DNA of 64,000 nt from CADCTB01 sp963768975. Its GTDB lineage: Bacteria; Actinomycetota; Acidimicrobiia; Acidimicrobiales; AC-14. The stretch lies in the NCBI GenBank assembly GCA_963768975.1, contig CAVYKB010000020.1, positions 248,001 through 312,000 on the forward strand. The letters are read 5' to 3'. Every line of letters starts with the position of its first letter. Position 1 is the first letter of the stretch. Shown in pieces: positions 34,783-43,513 of this stretch. The translations under genes and the position numbers were made by a program. The notes below the pieces were generated by a model, which saw nothing but the letters and a program-made list of their open reading frames with translations, was not told where the DNA came from and made no database searches.

Positions 34783-35253
34783 GTGCGCCGGCTGGCGGTC
34801 GCCGGGCTCCTCCTGCTCGTCCTCACCGGCTGCGGCCGGGCCGAAGGCGTCGCCGACACCCGGCGGGCCCTGGAGGCTGCAGGCTACGCGGACGTCGACA
34901 TCGACCTGCGGGCCGGCAGCGGGATCGGTGTCGCTCGCGTCACCGTCACGCCTGGTGGACCGCCGGCCGACACCGCCGCCGGCGTCGTGTGGCGGACCCT
35001 CCCCGTACGGTTCGACCAGCTCATCGTCGCCATCGGGGACGCGACCACGCCGTTCAGCTACGAGGAGCTGACCGGCCGGCTCGGCCCCCGTGACCCTTCG
35101 CTCGACGGGAAACAGGTCGACGAGCAGGTCGTGCGCAGCGGCCTGCGCCTGATGCTCCTGCTCTCCGCCGGCGCCATCCTCTCGGTGGGCTTTGTGATCG
35201 TCACCGCCCTCGCCGGCATCCGCGCCGTCAAGAAGGCACGCTCCAGGGCTTGA
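34783..35253 (+). CDS. Putative lipoprotein with C-terminal transmembrane helix
   Basis: 156 residues from GTG 34783, two bases after the proB stop. VRRLAVAGLLLLVLTGCGRA is a lipoprotein signal with Cys in LTGC. An extracytoplasmic domain of about 100 residues (RALEAAGYADVDIDL, LPVRFDQLIVAIG) is followed by a membrane helix (LMLLLSAGAILSVGFVIV) and a basic tail. The protein would be tethered at both ends. I do not recognise the domain. Family unknown. Confidence 0.72.
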   Translation: MRRLAVAGLLLLVLTGCGRAEGVADTRRALEAAGYADVDIDLRAGSGIGVARVTVTPGGPPADTAAGVVWRTLPVRFDQLIVAIGDATTPFSYEELTGRLGPRDPSLDGKQVDEQVVRSGLRLMLLLSAGAILSVGFVIVTALAGIRAVKKARSRA

Positions 35254-35312
35254 CCCCGGCAACTGGTTGCACTTGACCGCCGCATGCGCGGGTATGTGCA
35301 ACCAGAACGGGG
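35254..35312. terminator. Bidirectional terminator-like hairpin
   Basis: CTGGTTGCAC (35263-35272) and GTGCAACCAG (35296-35305) are perfect inverted repeats, bracketed by CCCCG (35254-35258) and CGGGG (35308-35312), with an inner CCGC-ATGC-GCGG. It fills the gap between convergent stops at 35253 and 35318. Confidence 0.75.
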
Positions 35313-35317
35313 CAGGA

Positions 35318-36112
35318 TCAGGCTGAGGGGCCGGGTTCCTGGGCCGGGGCGTCGGCGATGGCCGGCGCGTCGGCGACCGCATCGGGCGCCGCGCCGATGC
35401 CCAGCTGGGCCCGGATGGCGTCGAGGCGGGCGGTGGCCTCGGTGTTCATCGCCGCCTGCTCTACCTCCAGCATGCGGACCTCCACCGACTCGCCGGCGAT
35501 CTCGGAGGTGCCGAGGGCCTTGGCGTAGCGCGACTCGATCTTGTCGCGGACCTCGTCGAAGGTGGGGACGTCCTGGCCCACGGTCTCGCTCAGGGATGCC
35601 ATGGCCCGGTTCATCTGTTCCTGCATCTTGGCCTGGTCGAGCTGGCCCATCAGCTTCTGCTTCTCCGACAGCTTGCGCTGCATGACCATGGAGTTCTGCT
35701 GGACCGCGGCCTTGGCCTGGTTGGCGGCCTGGGTCGACTGGAGCAGCAGCTGCTTGAGGCTCTCGACCTCCTTCTCGGTGGCGATCAGCCGGTTGGCGTA
35801 GGCCTCGGCGGCCGAGGTGTAGTCCAGCGCCTTGGTGGAGTCACCCCGGCGGGTGGCGTCGTCGGCCATCTGCACGGCCTGGCGGGCAGAGGCGTTCAGT
35901 TTCCCCAGCTCCTCCATCGAGCGGTTGAGCCGCATCTCGGTCTGCTTCTGGTTGGCCACGACGTTGGCGGCCTGCTCGATGAGCCGCCGGTGCTGGTCCT
36001 GGGCCTCGGTGATCGCCTGCTCGAGCTGCACCTTCGGATCGGCCGCCTCGTTGAACTTGCCGGTCAGGGCGGCGGTGAGGTAGCGCCATGCACGCTGGAG
36101 GAGTTTGAACAT
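35318..36112 (-). CDS. pspA: PspA/IM30-family membrane stress protein
   Basis: 264 residues from ATG 36112. The N-terminal amphipathic helix MFKLLQRAWRYLTAALTGKF is followed by a long coiled coil to about residue 210, the ESCRT-III-like PspA core (AITEAQDQHRRLIEQAANVV). An Ala/Pro-rich tail ends it. It probably stabilises damaged membrane; no pspB/C homologue is adjacent. Confidence 0.9.
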   Translation of the reverse strand: MFKLLQRAWRYLTAALTGKFNEAADPKVQLEQAITEAQDQHRRLIEQAANVVANQKQTEMRLNRSMEELGKLNASARQAVQMADDATRRGDSTKALDYTSAAEAYANRLIATEKEVESLKQLLLQSTQAANQAKAAVQQNSMVMQRKLSEKQKLMGQLDQAKMQEQMNRAMASLSETVGQDVPTFDEVRDKIESRYAKALGTSEIAGESVEVRMLEVEQAAMNTEATARLDAIRAQLGIGAAPDAVADAPAIADAPAQEPGPSA

Positions 36113-36169
36113 GTCGCGAGGATAGTGAGAGGGGCGGAGGTCGGTACGATCGGGGTGGAACCGGTCCCA

Positions 36170-37306
36170 GTGCACATCACATTCAACGCCTCCGAGCGCT
36201 CGAGCCTCGGCGTGGAAGTCGAGCTCGAGATCGTCGACCGGCAGAGCCGTGAGCTGGCCAGCGCGGCCACCTCGGTGCTCGACGAGCTGGGCGCAGGCCA
36301 CCCGGGTGGCGAGCACCCGAAAGCCAAGCACGAGCTGTTCGAGTGCACCATCGAGATCATCACCGGTATCTGCTCCTCGGTGGCGGAGGCCAAGAACGAC
36401 CTCGGCACGACCCTCAAGGAGGTGGCGGCGGCCGCCGATCGGCGAGGGCTGGCGCTGCTGTGCTCGGGCACCCATCCGTTCTCCGACTGGCAGGACCAAG
36501 AGGTCAGCCCTGACCCCCGCTACCACCGGCTGGTCGAGGAGATGCAGTGGCTGGCCAGGCGCATGCAGATCTTCGGCGTCCACTTCCACGTCGGCGTGCG
36601 CTCGGCGGAAAAGTCCATCGCCATCGCCAACGGCCTCACCGCCTACATCCCCCACTTCCTCGGCCTCTCCGCCTCCAGCCCCTACTGGCACGGCCGGGAC
36701 ACCGGGCTGGCCTCCAGTCGCAGCAAGGTGTTCGAGAACCTACCGACCGCCGGCCTGCCCTACCGCCTGGGCGACTGGGCCGAGTTCGAGAAGTTCATGG
36801 ACACCCTGGTCAACGCCAATGCCATCACCAGCATCCGCGAGGTCTGGTGGGACATCCGTCCCCACCCGGATTTCGGCACCGTCGAGCTGCGCATCTGCGA
36901 CGGCATCCCCACCCTGCGGGAGGTGGCCGGCCTGGCCGCCCTGGCTCAGAGCCTGGTCGAGTGGTTCGACACCCTCATTGACCGGGGCTACACCCTCCCG
37001 GTGCCCCGCGAGTGGGTGGTGCGGACCAACAAGTGGCGGGCGGCGCGCTACGGGATCGAGGCGGAGATCATCGGCGACGACCAGGGCACGCGAGTCCCCC
37101 TCGACCTGGCCGTCCGGGAGCTGATCGAGGAGCTGTCCCCGGTGGCCACCCGTCTCGGTTGCATCGACGAGCTCCGGTCCAACCTCGAGGTCCTGGACCA
37201 CGGCCCCAGCTACCTTCGCCAGCGACGGGTTCTGGCCGCCGGCGGGAGCGTGGTCGATGTCGTCGACGTACTGGTCCGCGAGCTTGAGACCGACCGGCTG
37301 AGCTGA
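36170..37306 (+). CDS. GCS2-type carboxylate-amine ligase (YbdK-like)
   Basis: 378 residues from GTG 36170, where homology begins (VHITFNASERSSLGVEVELE); GTG 36155 adds five residues. ATP-dependent glutamate-cysteine ligase-like fold, type 2: HELFECTIEIITGICSSV, MQIFGVHFHVGVRS, SREVWWDIRPHPDFGTVELR with the metal/ATP ligands. Known relatives make gamma-glutamyl-cysteine or other gamma-glutamyl amides, so a role in ergothioneine or low-molecular-weight thiol synthesis is possible but unproven. Divergent from pspA. Confidence 0.85.
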   Translation: MHITFNASERSSLGVEVELEIVDRQSRELASAATSVLDELGAGHPGGEHPKAKHELFECTIEIITGICSSVAEAKNDLGTTLKEVAAAADRRGLALLCSGTHPFSDWQDQEVSPDPRYHRLVEEMQWLARRMQIFGVHFHVGVRSAEKSIAIANGLTAYIPHFLGLSASSPYWHGRDTGLASSRSKVFENLPTAGLPYRLGDWAEFEKFMDTLVNANAITSIREVWWDIRPHPDFGTVELRICDGIPTLREVAGLAALAQSLVEWFDTLIDRGYTLPVPREWVVRTNKWRAARYGIEAEIIGDDQGTRVPLDLAVRELIEELSPVATRLGCIDELRSNLEVLDHGPSYLRQRRVLAAGGSVVDVVDVLVRELETDRLS

Positions 37307-37494
37307 CCGGCCCCGGCGCGAGGAGGGCGCCCCGCCGAAGCGGATCGTCCTCGCCTCGAGATGGCTTGGATTGAGACGGTGCAGAGGCCGGACTTGACCT
37401 CGGCGATGGAGCCGGCTGGCAGCGCGTTGCAAGATGCAGGTGCGACGGGTGGAATTCGTCGTGGCCGTTCGGCCCCCGGGCGTACCTTTGTCCG

Positions 37495-39243
37495 GTGAGC
37501 GGCTCCCAGTCCCGGGCGCTGTGGCGGGTGTGGCCGTACCTCCGGCCGTTCACGGCACAGCTGGTCACCATGGTCGCCGTCTCGTTCGGGGCCATCGGGG
37601 CGGCCCTCGCCATCCCGTTCGTGATCCGGCGCATCGTCGACGGGCCCATCGCCCGCGGTGACCGGGGTGCGCTGCTGCCGCTCGCCGCCCTCGTGCTCGC
37701 CCTCGGCCTGATCGAGGCCGGGCTGGCCTTCACCCGGCGCTGGATCCAGGGCTCGGCGGCCAACCGGTTCGAGCAGTCCCTGCGCGACGACCTCTACGCC
37801 CACCTCCAGTCGCTGCCCGCCGCCTTCCACGACCGCTGGCACTCGGGCCAGCTGCTCAGCCGGGCCATGGCCGACATCTCGGTGATCAGGCGGTTCGTCG
37901 GGTTCGGCCTGGTGTTCCTCATCGTGAACTCCGTCACCTTCGTCCTGGTGATCGTCCTGCTGTTCCGCGTCTACGCGCCCTTGGCGCTGGTCACCGCCAC
38001 CGCCGTCCTACCCCTGGCCTTCCTGTCCCAGCGGTTCCGCCGGCGCTACACCGTGGTCTCGCGCCGGATCCAGGACCAGCAGGGCGACCTGACCACGCTG
38101 GCCGAGGAGGCGGCCACCGGCATCCGGGTCATCAAGGCGTTCGGGCGGGCGCCGCTGGTCTTGGAGCAGTACGCGGCGTCCGCGGCCCGGCTCCGAGCGT
38201 CGTCGATCGAGGGTTTCGACCTGCAGGCCACCTTCTGGTCCCTCATCGACCTGGTCCCCAACGTGACCATGTTGGGCGTCCTCGTGGTCGGTGCCCTCGC
38301 GGTGGGCGACGGGTCGCTCACGCTGGGTGGCCTGGTGGCCTTCATCTCGCTGGTGCTCATGCTCGTCTGGCCGATGGAGTCGCTGGGCAAGATCGTGGCC
38401 AACGCCCGGGAGGCCGGCGTGGCCGCCGGCCGCATCTTCGAGGTGTTCGATACCGTCCCCGACATCGCCGACCGGCCGCAGGCGGTTGCCCTGGTGGCGC
38501 CGGCGGGCCACGTGCGCTTCGAGAGCGTGGGCTTCCGGTATCCCGGCAGTGACGAGTGGGCCCTGCGCGGCGTCGACCTGGACTTGAGGCCAGGGGAGAC
38601 GCTGGCCCTGGTGGGCACCACCGGAGCCGGCAAGACGTCGCTGCTCAACCTGGTGCCCCGGCTCTACGACGTCACCGAGGGGCGCATCGCGCTCGACGGG
38701 CACGATGTCCGGGACCTCACCGTGCCCTCGCTGCGCCGGGCGGTCGCCGTCGCCTTCGACGACCCCCTGCTGTTCTCGGCCAGCGTGCGGGAGAACCTCC
38801 TTTTGGGCTGGCCGGACGCCTCCGACGAGGACCTGGATGTGGCGATCGCCACCGCCCAGGCCCAGTTCGTCCACGAGCTGCCCTGGGGCCTCGACACCCG
38901 GGTCGGGGAGCAGGGCCTGACCCTCTCGGGCGGCCAGCGCCAGCGGCTGGCCCTGGCCCGGGCGATCGTCGGCCGGCCGGCGGTTCTCCTGCTCGACGAC
39001 CCCCTCTCGTCGCTCGACGTCCACACCGAGGCCCTCGTGGAGCAGGCCCTGGCTCGGGTGCTGGCGTCGAGCACCGCCCTGGTGGCCGTCCACCGACCCT
39101 CGACCCTCGCCCTCGCTGATCGCGTCGCCTGGTTGGAGGACGGGCGCCTGCGGGCGGTGGGCACGCCGGCCGAGCTGGCCGACCTGCCCGGCTACCGCGC
39201 CGTGCTGGGCCTCGACCCCCGGGCCGCGGAGGAAGTCGCATGA
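37495..39243 (+). CDS. ABC exporter half-transporter, degenerate-site subunit
   Basis: 582 residues, GTG start at 37495. An ABC type-1 exporter membrane domain (six helices, about 20-320) is fused to a nucleotide-binding domain. Walker A is GTTGAGKTS and the signature LSGGQRQRLALARAI. The Q-loop is AVAFDDPLLF, with Asp where Gln is usual, and Walker B reads VLLLDDPLSSLD, with Asp in place of the catalytic Glu. The switch His is kept (VAVHRPSTL). Such a subunit normally pairs with an intact one, and the next gene overlaps it by ATGA. Substrate (drug, lipid or peptide) unknown. Confidence 0.92.
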   Translation: MSGSQSRALWRVWPYLRPFTAQLVTMVAVSFGAIGAALAIPFVIRRIVDGPIARGDRGALLPLAALVLALGLIEAGLAFTRRWIQGSAANRFEQSLRDDLYAHLQSLPAAFHDRWHSGQLLSRAMADISVIRRFVGFGLVFLIVNSVTFVLVIVLLFRVYAPLALVTATAVLPLAFLSQRFRRRYTVVSRRIQDQQGDLTTLAEEAATGIRVIKAFGRAPLVLEQYAASAARLRASSIEGFDLQATFWSLIDLVPNVTMLGVLVVGALAVGDGSLTLGGLVAFISLVLMLVWPMESLGKIVANAREAGVAAGRIFEVFDTVPDIADRPQAVALVAPAGHVRFESVGFRYPGSDEWALRGVDLDLRPGETLALVGTTGAGKTSLLNLVPRLYDVTEGRIALDGHDVRDLTVPSLRRAVAVAFDDPLLFSASVRENLLLGWPDASDEDLDVAIATAQAQFVHELPWGLDTRVGEQGLTLSGGQRQRLALARAIVGRPAVLLLDDPLSSLDVHTEALVEQALARVLASSTALVAVHRPSTLALADRVAWLEDGRLRAVGTPAELADLPGYRAVLGLDPRAAEEVA

Positions 39244-41069
39244 GTGCCGGGCCTGTCGACGCCGGCTGGCGGGGCGTCGCAGCCGAGACCCTCGAGGACG
39301 CCCGGGGCGGGCTGGCCGCCTTCCTCCGGGCCCGGAGCCGCCGGCTCCTCGGTTCACTGCTGACGCCCCACCGGCGGACCATTTGCTGGCTCGGGCTGGT
39401 GTCCGTGCTCATCACCATCGCCCAGATGGCCGGGCCGTACCTCATCAAGGTGGGGATCGACCGGGGTATCCCCCCGCTGGTCGACGGTGGCAGCCCCCGG
39501 ACGCTGTTCCTCGTCGTCGCCGCCTACGCCACGGCTGCGATCGCCCAGGCTGTCCTCACCGCTGTCTTCGTCCGCACCTCCGGCCGGGTGGGCCAGGATG
39601 TCCTCTACGACCTGCGCACCCGCCTGTTCGAGCACTTCCAGCGCTTGAGCCTGTCGTTCCACGAGCGCTACACCTCGGGGCGGGTCGTGGCCCGCCTGAC
39701 CTCCGACGTGGAGGCGATCGACGAGCTGCTGGACTCCGGCGTGAACCAGCTCGTCTTCGCCGTGCTGTCCCTGATCAGCACCTTCGTGGTGATGTTCATC
39801 CTCGACGTGCCCCTCGCCGTGGTGGGGCTCATGACCTTCCCGCTACTGTGCGCCCTCACGACCTGGTTCCGCCGGCAGTCGTCGCGCACCTACCGGGAGG
39901 CCCGGGCCGCGGTGGCGCTGGTCATCGTCCAGTTCGTGGAGACGCTTGGAGGCATGCGGGCCGTCCAGGCCTTCCGCCGGGAGGCCCGCAACCAGGCGAT
40001 CTTCGAGGATGTCAACGACCGCTACGCCCGGGCCAACGTCCGCTCCGCCCGGCTGGCCGCCGCCTTCGGCCCCGGCACCCGGGCCATCGGCTCGGTGACC
40101 GTGGCCGTCACGCTGCTCTACGGCGCCCACCGGGTGATCGACGGCGCCACCACCGTCGGCGTCCTGGCGGCCATGCTCCTGTACCTGCGTCGGTTCTTCG
40201 AGCCGATGCAGGACCTGGCCCAGTTCTTCAATATCTTCCAGTCGGCCGCCGCCGCCCTGGAGAAGCTCTCCGGCGTGCTGGAGGAGGAGCCGGCGGTGGC
40301 CGAGCCCGAGGCCGGCGTGAAGCTGGCCGGCGGGCCGCTCGACGTGCGCCTCGAAGGCGTGGCGTTCGCCTACCGGCCCGACCGGCCCGTCCTCGCCGGC
40401 CTCGACCTGGCCATCCCCGCCGGCCAGACGGTGGCCCTGGTGGGGGAGACCGGCGCCGGCAAGAGCACGATCGCCCGCCTGCTGGCCCGCTTCTACGACC
40501 CGACAGAGGGTCGAGTCCTGCTGGGCGACGTAGACCTGCGCCAGCTCTCCACGCCGGACCTGCGGGCCGCGGTCGTGATGGTCACCCAGGAGGCGTACCT
40601 CTTCACGGGCACCGTCGCCGACAACATCTCCTTCGGCCGCCCCGACGCCACTCGCGCCGAGGTGGAGGCCGCGGCACGGGCCATCGGGGCCCACGAGCTC
40701 TTCGCCGGCCTGCCCGAGGGCTACGAGACGGTGGTGGGCAAGCGGGGCGGGCGCCTGTCGTCCGGCCAGCGCCAGCTCGTCGCCTTCGCCCGCGCCTTCC
40801 TGGCCCAGCCCCAGGTGCTCATCCTCGACGAAGCCTCCTCCGCCCTCGACGCCCCCCACGAGCGCCTGGTTCAGGACGCGCTGCACACCCTGCTCGCCGG
40901 GCGCACGGCCGTGATCATCGCCCACCGCCTTTCCACGCTTGACGTCGCCGACCGGGTGCTGGTGGTCGACGGCGGCCGCATCGTCCAGGACGGCGCCCCC
41001 GGCGAGCTCCGCAAGATCGCCGGCGCCTTCCGCCGCCTCAATGAAGAATGGGCCGAGAGTCTGGGATAG
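39240..41069 (+). CDS. ABC exporter half-transporter, catalytic subunit
   Basis: 609 residues, ATG overlapping the previous stop. The membrane domain spans about 50-340. The nucleotide-binding domain is canonical: Walker A GETGAGKST, Q-loop MVTQEAYLF, Walker B VLILDEASSALD with catalytic Glu and switch His in IIAHRLSTLD. The signature is LSSGQRQLVAFARAF, with Ser replacing the first Gly. With the preceding gene this makes a heterodimeric exporter with one consensus and one non-consensus ATP site, the TM287/288 or BmrCD type. Confidence 0.93.
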   Translation: MSAGPVDAGWRGVAAETLEDARGGLAAFLRARSRRLLGSLLTPHRRTICWLGLVSVLITIAQMAGPYLIKVGIDRGIPPLVDGGSPRTLFLVVAAYATAAIAQAVLTAVFVRTSGRVGQDVLYDLRTRLFEHFQRLSLSFHERYTSGRVVARLTSDVEAIDELLDSGVNQLVFAVLSLISTFVVMFILDVPLAVVGLMTFPLLCALTTWFRRQSSRTYREARAAVALVIVQFVETLGGMRAVQAFRREARNQAIFEDVNDRYARANVRSARLAAAFGPGTRAIGSVTVAVTLLYGAHRVIDGATTVGVLAAMLLYLRRFFEPMQDLAQFFNIFQSAAAALEKLSGVLEEEPAVAEPEAGVKLAGGPLDVRLEGVAFAYRPDRPVLAGLDLAIPAGQTVALVGETGAGKSTIARLLARFYDPTEGRVLLGDVDLRQLSTPDLRAAVVMVTQEAYLFTGTVADNISFGRPDATRAEVEAAARAIGAHELFAGLPEGYETVVGKRGGRLSSGQRQLVAFARAFLAQPQVLILDEASSALDAPHERLVQDALHTLLAGRTAVIIAHRLSTLDVADRVLVVDGGRIVQDGAPGELRKIAGAFRRLNEEWAESLG

Positions 41070-41219
41070 GGCTCGCCGTGTCTCAATACCGGCGCCCGCA
41101 TCGCGCCGCCGGAGGCGGCCCCAACCCGGAACCGGCCAGAGAGACGGCGGAGGGCCGCCGGCTTCGCCGGCCGCCTGGAGCACGATTGCTCGGCGAGCAA
41201 GCTCTGCTTGCGCCGCTGA
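41070..41219. terminator. Convergent intergenic region with GC hairpins
   Basis: No gene seen in 150 bases between convergent stops. Two short perfect hairpins stand out, GCCGGC-TTC-GCCGGC and, nearer the transpeptidase stop, GCAAGC-TCT-GCTTGC. No T-tract follows either. Likely transcription end region for both sides. Confidence 0.4.
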
Positions 41220-42089
41220 CTAGGTGATCTGGACCGGAGTGCCGATCTCTACCGTGTTGGCCAGGCGGGTGACGTCGGCGTTTCTCATGCGCAGGCAGCC
41301 GTTGCTGACTGCGGACCCCACGAGGCTGGGCGCGTTGGTGCCGTGCATGGCGATCTGGCCCACGCCGCTGCCGAAGGTCATCAGCACCTCGGAGAAGGCG
41401 GCCACCGAGATCTGGTACGGGCCGTACACGCCGCTGGGGTCCGGTGTCCGGACGGCGCCGTCGACGTAGTAGTTGCCCCTGGGGGTGGGCGTCGTGGGGT
41501 CGCCGACGGCGACGGCGGCTTCCATGACTGGCGTCTGCCCGTCGTAGACCGTCAGCGAGCGCGCCGCCAGGCTGACCACGATGCGGTGGGTGACCTGGCG
41601 CAGGTTCACGTCGGCGGCGCGGATCCACGCCGTCGTCTGGTTCGGCCGGGTGTTGAGCTGGACTTCCAGCCAGTCCCCCTGGCGCTGCTGGACCAGGAAG
41701 ACGAGCGGCAGGCCCTCCCAGGTGGGGTTGTCAAAGGCGTCGTCGGCCTCGGGCTGGCCCGGGGTGCTGTAGAGGCCGATCGTCGACCCCCTCACGTCGG
41801 CCACCGTGGCGGGCGACGAGATCGGGCGGGCCACCCCCCGGCGCAGCTTGCTGCCGGGCACGCTGACCAGCTCCGGCGCCGGCGGCACCGTCGTGGTCAC
41901 GATCTGGGGCGGGGCGGGAATGGTCGTCGTGGGCGCGACCGTGCGGATGATGTTGGGGTCGAAGCGCCCGGCCGCTGCCGTCGGCGCCGAGCGGTTCAGG
42001 CGGACCCAACCGGCCACCGCCAGCGGGAGGATCACCCCCAGCACGACGAGCAGCACCAGGGTCGGCCGCCCGCGTCCCCTGCCCAGCAT
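41220..42089 (-). CDS. L,D-transpeptidase (YkuD domain)
   Basis: 289 residues. One N-terminal helix (TLVLLVVLGVILPLAVAGW) and a Thr/Pro-rich linker place the catalytic domain at the cell wall. An SH3-like segment (about 95-150) precedes the YkuD domain, whose catalytic motif is IAMHGTN ... SNGCLRMRNAD with His and Cys. It forms 3-3 peptidoglycan cross-links or attaches proteins to the wall. Last gene of a minus-strand run that includes a GH3 enzyme. Confidence 0.92.
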   Translation of the reverse strand: MLGRGRGRPTLVLLVVLGVILPLAVAGWVRLNRSAPTAAAGRFDPNIIRTVAPTTTIPAPPQIVTTTVPPAPELVSVPGSKLRRGVARPISSPATVADVRGSTIGLYSTPGQPEADDAFDNPTWEGLPLVFLVQQRQGDWLEVQLNTRPNQTTAWIRAADVNLRQVTHRIVVSLAARSLTVYDGQTPVMEAAVAVGDPTTPTPRGNYYVDGAVRTPDPSGVYGPYQISVAAFSEVLMTFGSGVGQIAMHGTNAPSLVGSAVSNGCLRMRNADVTRLANTVEIGTPVQIT

Positions 42090-42103
42090 GGCGGAAAGGG
42101 TAG

Positions 42104-42262
42104 CTACTCCGGCCGGGCTAGGGGCAACAGGACGTCGAGCAGCGCCTGCAGCTCCGGGCTGGCCACCTGGTTACGCGCGGTGACGGACCGCGTCTTCCCA
42201 TCATCGACCTCCAGGTCGTACTGGAAGCCGTGGTGGCGGCAGCTGTTCTCGACGGCCCGCAT
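42104..42262 (-). CDS. Small hypothetical protein, 52 residues
   Basis: An unlisted small gene: ATG 42262-42260, preceded seven bases upstream by a perfect AAGGAGG (42276-42270), stop TAG at 42104. The sequence begins MRAVENSCRHHGFQYDLEVD and ends ALLDVLLPLARPE. It is soluble, with one Cys and a His pair near the N-terminus. It fits between the GH3 stop (42285) and the transpeptidase start (42089) with no overlap. I do not recognise a family. The ribosome site and snug fit are the evidence that it is real. Confidence 0.68.
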   Translation of the reverse strand: MRAVENSCRHHGFQYDLEVDDGKTRSVTARNQVASPELQALLDVLLPLARPE

Positions 42263-42284
42263 GCGACCGCCTCCTTGTGGGGGC

Positions 42285-43508
42285 CTAGGGCTGCGGTTGA
42301 AGCTTCGGAAGCTGGACGGCCTGGCAGGCGAAGGTCTTGGGGTCGCCGCCGGCGAGGGCGATCATGCGGGCGGCGGCCTCGTTGAGGCGGGTCTCGCTCA
42401 GCTCGCCCTTCTGCACGGCGACGACGAGCCCGTGGACCATGTCCCGGGCGAACTTGCCATCGGTGCTCAGGACCCCGTCGGCGCCCGAGGTGATGGCCTT
42501 CACCGCCGCCTCCGACCAGTCCCAGCGCTGGTTCACCGCGCCCATCCCGATCGAGTCGGTGATGGCCACGCCCTTGAATCCCATCTCGCGCAGCATCGAG
42601 TAGGCGCGCGCCGAGAGGCTGGCCGGGACGTTCGGCTCGATGGCGGTGTAGTCGACGTTGCTCATCATCACCACCGGCGCCCCCTTGGCCACCAGATCGG
42701 CGAAGGGCCTGAGGTCGTTCTCCCGGAGGTCCGCCATCGACTCGTTCGAGACGATACGGCCGACGTGGTCGTCGCCCTGGGCCTGGGCCCGGCCCGGGAA
42801 GTGCTTCACCACGGGGTCGATCCCCTTGTCGACCATGCCGAGGGCATAGGCGTAGGCGTAGCGGGCCGCGACGGCCGGATCGGCGGAGAACGACCGGTCA
42901 CCGATGGTCGACGTGGCCGGGCCGCCGTCGAGGTCGGCCACCGGGGCCAGGTCGAGGGTAATGCCCATCGCCGCCAGGTCGGTGGCCTGGTCGCGGGCCA
43001 GAGCGCGCATGGCCTCGGGGGTGCCGGTCGCGGCCAGGCGGCGGGCGGACGACGTGGTGCCGATGATGTGCCCGAAGCTGGTCACCCGGCCCGGCTCCTC
43101 GTCGGTGGAGATCACCAGGCCGTGGCGGGCCGCCCGCTTGAGGTCGCCGGTGAGCCGGGTGATCTGGGCTCGGGTGTCGACGTTGCCGCCGGTGATCAGC
43201 ACGCCCCCCACACCGAGCTCCATCAGTTCGGTGGGCAGGGGATGGCTGGCGTCCTTGATGTCGGGCATTCCCATGATCAGCACCCGGGCCGCCCGCTCCC
43301 GGAGCGTCGCCGACGGGACGCAGGCCGGCAGGGTCGTGGTGGTGGTGACGGCCGCCGCCTCCTCGGTGGCGCCGAAGCCGGGGAAGAACAACCGGACCGG
43401 GGCGGTGACCACCTTCCGGGGTGTCGAACCCGTGGCTGCGCCGACCGCGGCCATGAAGGTGAAGAGGCACAAGCCCATGGCGAGGCGGATCCGCCCCGTC
43501 CCGTACAT
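42285..43508 (-). CDS. Glycoside hydrolase family 3 protein (NagZ-like), exported
   Basis: 407 residues from ATG 43508, which has GAGGTG eight bases upstream; GTG 43517 overlapping the previous stop is the alternative. A signal sequence (RLAMGLCLFTFMAAVGAA) directs export. The GH3 barrel has GVLITGGN, LDLAPVADLDG, VVKHFPGRAQAQGDDH and the nucleophile Asp in VAITDSIGMGAV. The NagZ KHFPGHG motif is changed to KHFPGRA, with a later DDH. A beta-N-acetylglucosaminidase acting on wall fragments is likely. Confidence 0.87.
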   Translation of the reverse strand: MYGTGRIRLAMGLCLFTFMAAVGAATGSTPRKVVTAPVRLFFPGFGATEEAAAVTTTTTLPACVPSATLRERAARVLIMGMPDIKDASHPLPTELMELGVGGVLITGGNVDTRAQITRLTGDLKRAARHGLVISTDEEPGRVTSFGHIIGTTSSARRLAATGTPEAMRALARDQATDLAAMGITLDLAPVADLDGGPATSTIGDRSFSADPAVAARYAYAYALGMVDKGIDPVVKHFPGRAQAQGDDHVGRIVSNESMADLRENDLRPFADLVAKGAPVVMMSNVDYTAIEPNVPASLSARAYSMLREMGFKGVAITDSIGMGAVNQRWDWSEAAVKAITSGADGVLSTDGKFARDMVHGLVVAVQKGELSETRLNEAAARMIALAGGDPKTFACQAVQLPKLQPQP

Positions 43509-43513
43509 GTCGT

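Noticed and set aside
41070..41219. Fourth copy of the stop-to-RBS element
   Set aside because: GC hairpins and a GAGCACG motif look similar, but it does not align end to end, and it lies between convergent genes with no ribosome site to supply.
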